Translations under genes and position numbers: made by a program
From: Arachis hypogaea
Lineage: Eukaryota; Streptophyta; Magnoliopsida; Fabales; Fabaceae
Direction: 5' to 3'
Length of the DNA: 64,000 nucleotides
Assembly: GCF_003086295.3 (NCBI RefSeq)
Contig: NC_092044.1
Span: 71,662,528-71,726,527 of the forward strand
Notes under the pieces: model-generated
Database searches by the model: none
The model's input: the letters and a program-made list of their open reading frames with translations, nothing else
Told to the model about the DNA's origin: nothing
Shown: piece by piece, positions 47,383 to 58,454 of the stretch
Layout of the letters: each line of letters begins with the position of its first letter
Numbering within the stretch: the stretch's first letter is position 1

Positions 47383-48435
47383 GTTGTTATATATGATTCT
47401 TTGATTATTTGGTTTGGTAATTAATTAGTACTTACTCATAAAGATATATATAGCCACCTAACTTTGCATACTTTTAGTTGGAAGAGTGGAGATGATGATG
47501 AAGGTCTAAATTAAAGGAAAAATGTTTCCTTTGAAATAAGAGTTCTTCTCGATAGAATGACTACTCTAATCTTGTCTCTATTCTTTTCTTTGCACTCTAT
47601 AGCTGCCCTCTTAGTTACTCAAATTTTTAATAAATAAATATAATTAACACAACTAAAAGTATATTAATTTAAAAATATTTTTTTCATTTCGATGTTTTAG
47701 TAATATTACATGAGTAATACATTTATTATTAATATTAGTGCTTAGTTAAGTATCTAATATCCGTCAAATTATATTTTTATTATACTTTTTTATATAATAC
47801 AAAAAAATAACTCAATAACTAAAAAATCTATAAAGAGTATAACTTAAATGAATTAATTTAAAATTTTTATTTTTTTTTGGTGTCTGAATTTTCACTAAAA
47901 TTATGTGAGAGAAGGATAAAAAGCTTATGAGAAAAATAAAAATTCAAATCAAATAACCACCATTCTCTTTATATGTAGGTATAGATAAAATAATATTTTT
48001 TTCTATTAAACAAAGATTCAATTAATTTTTTGATATTTAATTACAAAGTTGACATTTTATAATACTATGGAAAATTTTTTTGACAAAAATAATATTAAAT
48101 TAAATTAAACAAAATAATAAAAATAAATAAATAATATATATTATAAAAAATATTAAATACTAATAATCTCATTTATATTTAAAAAGTTATGCTTAGTTTT
48201 AGGTAATTAAATAATTAAATTATTATTAGTTATTATTTGTTTTAAATTTATATAATACAATAATTTTTATCATTGTATTAATATTTAATAATATAAATCT
48301 TTCTTATACATTAATTTTTTTTGAAGCGTGAGAGCAAATAAATTATTATAACGGGACAATTATCTATTTACATATTTATTATTTATTTTTTAAAAACTCA
48401 TGGGACAATTCTCCTCACAATAAAATAAGTAGATC
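47383..48435. other. AT-rich intergenic DNA
   Basis: The first bases upstream of 47382 are the leader and promoter of the peptide gene; TATATATAGCC on the plus strand (47445-47455) gives a TATA-like sequence on the minus strand. The rest, up to the LTR at 48436, is very AT-rich and shows no coding sequence. Confidence 0.5.
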
Positions 48436-48955
48436 TGTCCATATATGGTAGTGTTTATATCTTGGTCTAAAACATAAAACCAGACCCAATATGGATAAAG
48501 GACCCAACTTTAGAAGATGGCCTCTATCGCATATCTGACCTCTTTTAAGAGGTCGTACACTAGCAGAGGGGTCCAGCTCTACTTGTCCAAACAAGTAACT
48601 GTCTCCGAATATCCCTCCGCTACATCTAGAAGAGAGATTCTAATAGACTCCCAAGATAAAGAGAGCAGTTATCCATCAATAAAGATTGAACTACTCCAAC
48701 AAAGGTGGTTACTGACTCTACTATAAATACACTGACACCTCTCAGGTATAACACATGTTCTAATCTACTAAAAACCTGCCTAAAGCCCTTCCTAACTTAA
48801 GCATCAGAGTCTCTTGCAGGTATACCACCACCCACCTCCTCACGAAAAACTCGGACAGGCGGCACCTCAGTACCATCAAGTTGGACACTCCCATACAAAG
48901 GGATATGGACCTCACGTTCAGGCCCAAATCAATGTTTTAGGTAACCCTCGGAACA
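48436..48955 (+). mobile_element. 5' LTR of the outer Ty3/gypsy element
   Basis: A 520-bp LTR starts TGTCCATATATGG and ends CGGAACA directly before a primer-binding site. CTATAAATACAC near 48720 is a TATA box. The base composition changes sharply from the AT-rich flank at the LTR start. The matching 3' LTR lies outside the window or is lost. Confidence 0.8.
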
Positions 48956-48976
48956 TTAGCACCGTTGTCGGAGACC
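48956..48976 (+). other. Primer-binding site, tRNA-Asp type
   Basis: TTAGCACCGTTGTCGGAGAC matches, with a few changes, the TGGCGCCGTTGYCGGGGA complement of the tRNA-Asp 3' end used by many plant gypsy elements. It follows the LTR directly. Confidence 0.75.
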
Positions 48977-49254
48977 TAGAATTCACCTTCTGATAATGGT
49001 AGACTACCAGCATGAAGACATCCACAGGACTTCTGAATCTAAAGCTGAGTCCTAACCTGAGGGCAATGCCCTTATATTGCCTCTACCATACCAAATGCAT
49101 GAACCCCATGAAGAAGGGCCATCAGGAAATCCACATACCAGGAGGGTCCATTCCGAAATCCACCATCCTGAAAATGAGGAGCTCCTCATACAACCGAGAT
49201 CCTGGACCTAGTTTATGGCTAGGGAAATCGATTGAAATAGCTCGAACACGAGAC

Positions 49255-50300
49255 TGAATGACAAGGAGAAGCAGAACGAGAGCTAGAGAGAGAAGCAAGA
49301 CGACAGAGGGAGCTAGAAGAAAAGCTTCGAAAGCTGGAAGTTGACCTTCGAAACCGGACTAACAGGTTGGATAAGAAAGAAAGCCCCTTAGGCCGAGAAG
49401 ATCCGTTCACAGAAGAGATCATAAGGGCTAAGGTTCCCAGAAATTTTAAAACACTCGATATGAATTTCTATGATGGGATAACCAACCCAAGGCACCACAT
49501 CAACAACTTCAAAAGCAGAATATACCTGATTGACATTTCAGACGCCACCCGTTGTAAAGCCTTCCTGACTGCTTTAACAAAGGCGGCCATGAAGTGGTTT
49601 GACAACCTGCCACCCAGATCAATAACTAGCTTTGACGACCTGGCTAGAAAGTTTTTAACCAGGTTCTCTATCCAAAAGGATAAAACCAAGCATGCCCCGA
49701 GTTTGCTAGGAGTAAAGCAAGAGGTCGGAGAATCTCTCTGGGATTACATGAAAAAGTTTAACAAGGCATGCCTGAAAATTCAGAATCTACTCCACCGAAG
49801 CTGTGATAATAGGATTGGTCAATGGACTCAGAGAAGGACCATCCTCCCAGTCAATATCCAAAAGAAACCCAACTTCTCTGAATGAAGTTCAAGAAATGGC
49901 AGAAAAATATATCAACATGGAGGAAAATTTCTGACTCGAGAAACCTCTCTTGCAGTCAAACCTGCCCTACCAACCTCGGAATAAAGAAAAGGAAACCAAA
50001 AAGAAAGTGGAGAAAAATATAGAGAAGTCTCGAAAGTACCACAACTACACCCCTCTAAGGTTTTTCCTGGTGGATGTTTACAGAGAGATATGCCACACAG
50101 AGAAGGTTCCACCTCCTCGCTGGATCAAATACAAGAAGGTCGGAAGTCGGACAGAATACTGTGAGTACCATAAGCTCTATGGACATTCCACCATCGAATG
50201 TTACAATTTGAAGAATGTCATAGAAAAGCTAGCCAGAAAAGGTTGGCTAGACCGATACTTGGCTGATAAATCGGGCGACCCGAGGAAAAAAAGATAAGAT
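49255..50300 (+). pseudogene. Gag of the outer Ty3/gypsy element, broken
   Basis: A charged coiled-coil start is followed by the retrotransposon gag domain: VPRNFKTLDMNFYDGITNPRHH, then AFLTALTKAAMKWFDNLPP and FLTRFSIQK (49430-49670). A frameshift near 49800 and others break the frame. A second part (49950-50297) contains a zinc knuckle variant, C-x2-H-x4-H-x4-C in CEYHKLYGHSTIEC (about 50148-50190). This layout is usual in Tat/Ogre-type elements. The reading would continue into protease at 59887, but the non-autonomous element splits it at 50457. Confidence 0.9.
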
Positions 50301-50456
50301 AAGGAAGGAGGATGACAAGAATGTCCACCTCAAACCTCGAAACGACATATACACATGATCAATGGAGGATTTGCTCGAGGAGGGATATCAAAATCATTAT
50401 GGGAAAGACATCTCAAGGAGGTGTATCAAGTCGTGGAAGATAGTCAACCGCCCGAC

Positions 50457-51823
50457 TGATAAACAATTATTTTATGATTTATATTGTGTTTAATTGAGTG
50501 ATTTTATCAAGTCTTTCACCCACTTATTCATATGATTAGCATCCCAAAATTGTTCTATGATTGAAAACTTGCTTCTTAAAGCTTTAAATTGTGTATTTTA
50601 ATTTCTCTTTTATACCATTCGATGCCGTGATCTGTGTGTTAAGTGTTTCAGGCTTCATAGGGCAGAAATGGCTTAGAGAATGGAGAGGAAGCTTGCAAAA
50701 ATGGAAGGAACACAAGAAATTAAGGAGATGACTAGCGAGAAGCGACGCGGACGCATGGCTCACGCGATTGTGCGAAATGGAGGAAATCGCAGTGACGTGC
50801 TCGCGTGCCTGATGCAAACGCGTGGATTGGAAGCTGCACAAGTGACGCGAACGCGTGAACGACGCATACACGTGGCAAGGAAAAACGCTGAATGACGCGC
50901 ACGCGTGGACGACGCGTACGCGTGACATGCGCGATCTGCAGAATTAATAGAAAATGCTGGGGGCGATTTCGGGCCGCATCTTGACCCAGATTTCGGCCCA
51001 GAAACACAGATTAAAGTCAGGGAACATGCAGAGACTCAACATATCAGATTATACACAAAATTTTAGGTTAAGATTAGGATTCCTCTTAAAGGAATTAGGA
51101 TTTCATCTTCTTCAATCACAGGTTCAATGTTCCTTTTATTTATTTTTCCAATTTAATCTATAAACTTTTCCATGTTAGATTTGAATATTCTAATTAATAT
51201 AATTTGAGGTGTTTCAGTTATAAGATTGTTTTATTTATGCCATGGATGCTTTCGATTTATCCAAATTATTTTCATTCGAGTAGATTTTTTTTCTTTTGGT
51301 TTTGGTTAATTAATTGGTAACACTTGAGTTATCAAACTCAGCAGTGGTTGAAATTGGCAATTGCTGATTGAATTGGATTGCTCTAAAGTTGATTAGGACT
51401 TGAGGATTAATTTAATTAGTCCACTTAACTTTCCTTTATTTAATAAGGGATAACTAAGCGGGATTAAAACCCAATTTCATCACACCTGATAAGGATAACT
51501 AGGATAGAAATTCCAATTCTCATACCTTGCCAAGAGTTTTCTTAATTATTAATTTATTTTTCTTGCTATTTAAATTACTTGTTCTCTATTTCAAAAACCC
51601 AAAAATATATCTTTTTACATAACCAATAATAAATCATACTTCCCTGCAATTCATTGAGAAGACGACCTGAGGTTTGAATACTTCGGTTAATTATTTTTAT
51701 TGGGTTTGCTTAAGTGACAAACAAAACTTTTGTAAGAAAGGAATTCTTGTCGCTCTAGAAGCTATACTTACAACGGGAATTTATTTGTGAAAATTCTAGA
51801 TCGCGCGAGAGTTTCGTTCTTCA
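50457..51823 (+). repeat. 5' LTR of the non-autonomous element
   Basis: TGATAAACAATT...TCGTTCTTCA. Relative to the 3' LTR it lacks a short segment near 50543 and about 45 bp near 51065, and many differences are C/T or G/A at CpG sites. A CpG-rich array spans about 50737-50936. Confidence 0.93.
50737..50936. repeat. CGCG palindrome array in the 5' LTR
   Basis: About ten ACGCG-type units including ACGCGTACGCGTGAC and GACGCGAACGCGTG. It matches 58757-58950 in the 3' LTR. Confidence 0.85.
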
Positions 51824-51826
51824 AAA

Positions 51827-51844
51827 TGGCGCTGTTGTCAGGAA
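51827..51844 (+). other. Primer-binding site, tRNA-Asp type
   Basis: TGGCGCTGTTGTCAGGAA differs at a few bases from the tRNA-Asp complement TGGCGCCGTTGCCGGGGA. It begins three bases after the LTR end, a normal spacing. Confidence 0.85.
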
Positions 51845-52342
51845 ATTGCAAACGTGTGCCTTATTATTGGTTATTGTAAATATTTTTTCTTGTTTGTTTT
51901 CTTTGCTTTGATCTAAAAATTCTAAGTTTGGTATCATTTTATTGTTTTTCTCTTTCCTCATTAATTTCAAAAATATCTTTTCTCTTTATTTTAATTATTT
52001 TTTCGAAAATTACAAAAAAAATTCAGATTTTTATTTTAAAATTTTTATCTTATCTTATCTTAGTTTTAAATTTCAAAATTCAAATCTTTTTCAAAAGTCA
52101 TATCTTTTTCAAAATCTTATCTTATCTTATTTCAAAATCAAATTTCAAATTTCAAATTTCAATATTTAAATCCCAAAATTCAAAATTCAAATTTTAAAAT
52201 TTAAATTTAAAATTTTAAAAAAATCAAACCTTTTCAAAATTTAAACCTTTTTCAAATTTTTATCTTATATTGTTGTTAGTATTTCTAGTTTTAGGAATTT
52301 ATTTTCATTAATTTTTATTAGTTTTTATTTCTTTTAGCTACC

Positions 52343-54188
52343 ATGAACTCTCACCCTTTTGGCTATGAGTCTGGTTATAATTATGTTGCAGGAAGAGGAG
52401 ATTACAATGAGAACATGCATCAAGGTTGGGACAATCAAAGATGGGAGGAGCCACAAGGATTTGATCAACCCTCATGGCGACAACCACCTCCAATGGACTA
52501 TCAACAACCATTCTGTGATACATATCAAGGCAATGGCTATGGTGAGCACTCTTTTGATTATCAACAACCACCACTATATGCCTATGAACCCTCTCCTCAA
52601 CATGACTTTAGACCACCATACTCTCAAGCCCCTTTTCACCATTCACCTCTATATGACCCTAACCCGTATCCACCATACCAACCACCTTATGAGCCAAATG
52701 AACCATACATAGAACCACCCCCATTCCAACACAACTACTCTTATGAACCACCACCTCAATATACACCATCTCCTTATCATTATCAAGATGAACCACCTTC
52801 CTACCATGAACCCTTTCTCCCAACAAATGAACCCTCCTATCCACCCCAAACCTCCATAGAGAAAGCACTTACCGATCTAAACTCTGCTATACAAGCTCTC
52901 GCCGCCCAAATTGGACCACCGAATACCTTCAACAATCAACCCTCAAGCTCTAGTGCACTTCCTTTTCAATCCCATAATGATCTCTCCATCCCATCACCAC
53001 CCTCCCTGGAAGAGTACCCACATCCATCAATCCAAGAGCAACATGATCCCAATGATGCTATTGACATGAAACAAGAGAGAAGGGATCATCTTCGCGAATT
53101 CATACTTCATAAGGAGCTAGAAGAGGCCCTAAAGGTGAAGGTAGTAGAGATCCTTGAAGTCGAAGGAGTGGTTGAAGAATTAGTGAAGGAAGACATCAAG
53201 GAGGAGTCTGATTTTGTCTAGAGCAAGAGGAGGCCCAACATGTGGAGATAGGAGAGACCCTTGAAGATGAAAGAATAGTTGAAAGGAGTTATCATAGAAA
53301 AGAAATAATCAAGAAGGAGTTCGATTTTATACTAAAACAACTGGACAAAGCCATAATATTTGAAGAGGAAGAAGTGGTTGAAGACTTAGAAGATGCTGAA
53401 CCTCCATGGGAAAGTCAAGCCATAGAGCCTCCTTCCAAGATGCTTGAAATTGATGCTAAGGAGGGTGTACAACCTCCAAGGCATATCCTGGTTGAAGACT
53501 TGAAAGAAGTTAATCAAGCGATGGAGATTCAAAGAGAAGAAGCACAACCTCCCATGCCCTTGGTGAACAATGAAGAAGAAATTGAATCGGAAGAAAGCTA
53601 CCAAGAGGAAGAGGTTGAAATTGAAGAAGCTTGCAAAGAGGTGGAAGTTGTCAGAGGTGAGCACAAGGGAATGAAGCTTGCAAATTCATTAGAAATACCT
53701 CTCCCAAAGCTATTACCGTCCAACACAATGTTCAAGTGGGTAAAATTCTTATCCTTGACCTTTACTTCCCCACTTGAATATGAGCTATGGAGACGGATGG
53801 TCAACTTAGAGCTCTTTGTGGCATTAAGAGTAAAAGGAAAATGGTTAGTGGTAAGAGTTGTCTTGCAAGGTTCAATATGGTTGCATGCTCCAAGTTGAAG
53901 TACAGAGGTTGGTATAATTCTCAATTGATTGGGTCTAGGAGGATGTTTGGGTGCCTAAATGAGAATTCTAAGGCTGAACCACTCGGATGGAATCATGATA
54001 ATCAACTTGAAGACGGGTGTAAAAACAAGATTTGGGATCCGAGAATATATGAGGATCAATTTTTTGAGCTCAAAGCTTATAACGGACTCCATCAAAGCTT
54101 GAGGAATTTATTTGGAGATGTTGAAGCTTATTGGAAGTCTAAGCATTGGTGGCAGTTTCAGGATGAATTCAAGCACAAGCATCTATAA
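52343..54188 (+). pseudogene. Pro/Tyr/Gln-rich polyprotein of the non-autonomous element, frameshifted
   Basis: The first frame (52343-53221, 292 aa) starts MNSHPFGYESGYNY. Residues about 25-175 are rich in Pro, Tyr, Gln and His, with repeated YQQPP, PPYEP and FQHN words; residues 180-240 are Ser/Pro-rich; from 240 it is charged. A one-base frameshift at about 53218 leads into a second frame (53221-53898) rich in Glu, with EEEEVVEDLEDAEPPWES and EEIESEESYQEEEVEIEEA. A further shift near 53880 leads to a Trp/Lys-rich end (53890-54188, ...WWQFQDEFKHKHL). No gag, zinc knuckle or enzyme motif is visible. If unbroken it would be about 610 aa. I do not know its function. Confidence 0.8.
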
Positions 54189-54385
54189 CAGGGAGCTCAC
54201 CAAATGTCCAACTTAAAGACTTAACTAAAAGTGCTAGGTGGGAGACAACCCACCATGGTATGATCGTCCCTTTTTCAGTTTTAATTCTAGTCTGTTTTGT
54301 TTATTTTTAAGTTTTGATTAGACTTGGAATCATGCATAACATTCATATTAGCATTGCATTCTGCATACTGCATAAAAAAAGGGGC

Positions 54386-54925
54386 ACGCGGCGCGATAGC
54401 GTCGCCAATGCGTCCGCGTCATGTGTGCCTCAAGGAAGAAAAGAGATTTTACAGAGAGTCACGTGAAAGTGTGGCTGAAGGCGTGCCTTTGGCACAAATT
54501 GATCCACGCGACCGCATCGCTAACGCGTCCGCGTCATGTGGGAAAAATGCCTCCTACGCGTCCACGTCACCTACGCGAATGCGTGGCCCTGTAAAATCGA
54601 CGTAAAGAGGTGTATGGCAGAGAGTTATGATGGAATGGGGCTGGACTGGTGCTAGAAGCACAAACCTTACCACGCGAACGCGTGCACCACGCGTCTGCGT
54701 CATTTTCAAAATATGGCCATTCACGCGATCGCGTCAACCACACGACCGCGTCACCCTAAAATTTGGCAAACGAATTTCAAACAGAAAGTTGCGCGACCGC
54801 AAGGCTGCCCTCACGCTATTAGCACAAACCACTTCACGCGAACGCGTGGCCCACGCGTCCGCATCACTTCATAGAAGCGCTATCCGCGCGAACGCGTGAC
54901 CCACACACTCGCATTGCCTGCGCCG
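54386..54925. repeat. CGCG palindrome array in the internal region
   Basis: About 20 units such as CACGCGAACGCGTG, CCACGCGTCCGCGTCA and CACGCGATCGCGTCA lie between the coding region and the polypurine tract. They share the core with the LTR arrays but form a separate, internal block. Confidence 0.85.
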
Positions 54926-55565
54926 CGCAGCTTATCCAAATCAGCCAAGATATCTTATCTTTTCTTCCCCAAATCCTAATTTTTCTTTCCCTTCTTATTT
55001 CTTTCTTCCTCCTTTCTTACTTTCTTTTTCTGTTTCTATTGGTGTTAAAGTTCTCTTCTTCAACTATTGCATCTTTTCTTGAATTATTTTGGTGCTTCAT
55101 GACTTGTTTTATTCTAATTGGGTATTATTATTCATAAGTCAATGCTAATTTTTATAATACTGATATTCCTTTTGCATTGATATGCACTTACACTATCTTG
55201 CATTACCCGTACTGTCTTCCCCATTGTTGCAACTTTTGCACTATTGATATGCCATTTGCTTCCACTATTTTCTCACTCGCATGTTGTAGCTACCATGTAA
55301 TTGAGACCTTTATTATTTGGCATTAACACCCATATTTATTTATGTTCTTATCTTTATTTTTGGGTTACTTTCCTTCCTTTTTCTCTTCTTTCAGGATGGT
55401 CACCATGAAGAGAGAGAAAAAGCTTCTTAATAGGGAGACAGGCAAGTCAATCTGCACAATCTATAGAGAAAGGCATCAGTTGGAGCAGCCCGTCCTCTTA
55501 TACATCTTAGCATGCACTGAGGACAGCGCAATCTTTAAGTGTGGGGGAGGTCGATACCGATCTCC

Positions 55566-57030
55566 TGATGATTGGATTTTTGACGGTTTAGAATTTCACT
55601 AATGAAATCTCGTTGTAAAGTATAGTTTCTTAACCAACAATAATCCTTTCATACAAAAGATTGTTTGTCACTAAAACAAACCCCTAAATTTATAAACCGA
55701 AGTATTGAACCTCGGGTCGTTCTCCCTAGGAATTACAATAAAGTGTCTTGTTATTGGTTGTGAGTTATTTTGGGGTTTTTGAGATTTTAGACAAGAAATA
55801 TAAATGGCAAAGAAAATAAACTAATAACTAACAAAGCTCTTGGCAAGATATGAGAACTAGAAGTCCTATCCTAGTTATCCTCCTCAATTGTGATGACAAA
55901 TTGCCCATTGCTCCCACCTAGTCAACCTCTAATCATGGAGGAAAGTCAAGTGGATAAATCAATTTGATTCCTCAAGTCCTAATCAACTTCTAAAGGAAAG
56001 ACTAACTTTAGAGGCATTCAAATCAATTAGCAACTTCTAATTATCAATCAACAAAGGAATTAGATAACTCAAGAGTCACTAATTACTCTACCTAGGCCAA
56101 GAGGAATAAAACCTACACTAAAATCCAACTAAGCATTTCATCAAACACTTGGAAGGTACAAAAGAAAAGCATAGTAAATTGATAACAAGAATATAATCTA
56201 ACAAAAATTATTGAAAGGAATTAACAACAACAATCAAGGAAATCACAATTATCATGAATTACCTCAAATTGCATTATTGAAAGAAAACAAAGGAACAACA
56301 ATCTATCCAAAACAAAATGAAGAATTACAATTATTAAAGCTCATAACTAGAAAGAGGAAGAGGAGAAGAGTAAGAATTGATAAAGGAGAAGTGAATTAAA
56401 GCATGAATTAAACCTAGATCTAAGAAGAGAGATTAACCTAAACCTAATCCTAATTCTAGAGAGAAGTGAGAGCTTCCCTCTCTAAAACTACTCTAAACTA
56501 AAACTAATGGTGCTCAATGATAGATTGATTCCTTCCCCTTCTATCCTTGGTCCTTTTAGTGCATTTTGGCGCCAAAGTTGGTTCAGAAACTCCCCAAGAT
56601 CGCCAGGCACGTGCTACTTTAATGAAGTCATGTGCGGACTGCGACGCGTGCGCGCACGGTACGCGTACGCGTCCCTGGCCGATTCTGCAATGTGCGCGCG
56701 AGCGCCTTGTGCGCGTGCGCGTGCTTGGATGATTTCACTTCTTTGACTTTTTATGCTTCTCTCCACTTGTATGCTTCCTTCCTTGCTCCCTTTGATCCAT
56801 GCCTAGCCTATTTCAATCCTGGGATTACTAGCAAACACATCAAGGCATCTTATGGAATCAAAGAGGAATTAGAATTCATCAAAATAAGGTTTAAAAGGCA
56901 TGTTTTTACACTTAAGCACAAATACGGGAGAGATTACAAAACCATGCTAATTCATAGGTTAAATGCGAGAAAAGGTCATCAAAATACTCTAAATTCAATA
57001 CAAGATAAATCCTAAAAATGGGGTTTATCA
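55566..57030 (-). mobile_element. Solo LTR nested in the non-autonomous element
   Basis: On the minus strand it starts TGATAAACCCC and ends GTCAAAAATCCAATCATCA. Perfect 5-bp duplications TCTCC flank it (55561-55565 and 57031-57035). It has a GCGACGCGTGCGCGCACG block near 56640-56730. There is no internal region. It sits about 20 bp after a purine-rich GTGGGGGAGG, and joining the flanks restores the host sequence. Confidence 0.92.
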
Positions 57031-58441
57031 TCTCCATGGGTTAGTTATTTTCTTCTCAACACCAATGTTTTATTTTCTTTGTTAATTCATTGTTGCATTG
57101 CATGTTTGATTGCATAATTGTTTGATTTTATGCATATTCTACTTAGTTGAAAAATAATAAGTTTCTTCTAAAGACTCTATTTTTGAAAAATTTCACTACT
57201 TTAAAATCAAAATTTTTTGTGTTAAACTTGTTTGAAGTTGTATTTGGAACATGGTCTTTGAGCCAAAGAACACACAACCCGTGAGATTTTGAGCTTATTT
57301 ATATGGTTACATTATTTAACCATAATATTCTATTCTTGTGTGTTTTCCTTCTCTATAACTGCAATCTACATTTTGTTCCATTCTATATGTCCATTATTTA
57401 GTATATTTACATGCTTGCATATGATTGAGGCCATTAATTGTATTTTTGCTCGCTTATCCCAAATAAACCTACCTTTTATGCCATCCTTGTTAGCCCCTTT
57501 GAGCCTTTTAACCCCCTTCTATTTCATAACCACATTACTAGCCTTAAGCAGAAAAATAAAATAAAAATTTCAAGTTGAATCCTTGGTTAGCTTAAGATAG
57601 ATATTGTGTATAATTTAAGTGTAGGGAATTTTATGGAAACATGGGATGATAGAAAAAAGTAGGAAATTAAATTGAATAAGTTATTTGAAAATTTGGGAAG
57701 CATGCTCATGTGAAATCAAAATAATTAAATTACCATGTGTATTGAAAAAAAATTTATCAAGTAATTAAATAAGGGGATACAAAAAAAATATTACCCCAAA
57801 TGCAAAATAAAAAGAATCAATGCACATGGGACAAAATTCAAAAATAAGTTTGATACATGAGCATGTAATACAAAAGTGGAAAAAATTTGGGTAGCTAGGT
57901 AAAGCATTTTAAATTATATAAAGTATGTATATGTTAGGTGAGATCTTAGACTAATCAAGGATTCACTTTGTTAGCTCACTTAGCCTTATATATATATCCT
58001 TACCTTTACCTCAGCCCCATTACAACCCTGAAAAGACCTCATAATGTTTGCACTGGTATACTAAATTTGTGTTGATTGGTTAGATGATGAACAAAATTTT
58101 AGAAAGCATGACTAGGAAAGATGTGAGTGAATTAACCCTAGACACTTGAGAGAGTTAGAGTGATATACACTACCAGTGAGGGTTCAATGCTTGATTTTAT
58201 GTTCCCTGCTTTCATGAGCTATCTTCTTACAAGTTTACTTGCTTTTTATTATATGATTTGAATTAGTGGAATTTGGTTTGTATTTGTCTTGGAGAGCTTG
58301 TTTGCTTTTAACCAAGTAGATAGAATCATTTTAGCATATAGTTGCATTCATATAGGTTGCATTGCATTACATGAGTCTTACATGTTCCTATTCATTCATA
58401 TTTATCTCCTTCAACTAAGCATGAGGACATGCTAATGTTTA

Positions 58442-58454
58442 AGTGTGGGGAGGT
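58442..58454 (+). other. Polypurine tract
   Basis: AGTGTGGGGAGGT directly before the 3' LTR start at 58455. The same phrase with GTGGGGGAGG also occurs at 55539-55550, giving a second PPT-like site. Confidence 0.85.

Noticed and set aside
50584..51007. Arg/Val-rich frames in the LTR, repeated at 58694-59021
   Set aside because: They are translations of ACGCGT units inside LTRs and are not conserved between the two LTRs except as DNA.
52338..52868. Minus-strand frames with many Trp and Val
   Set aside because: They are the complement of Pro-rich codons in the element's coding region.
54324..54899. Arg-rich frames at 54324-54605 and 54627-54899
   Set aside because: These result from the stop-poor CGCG array and do not continue the polyprotein.
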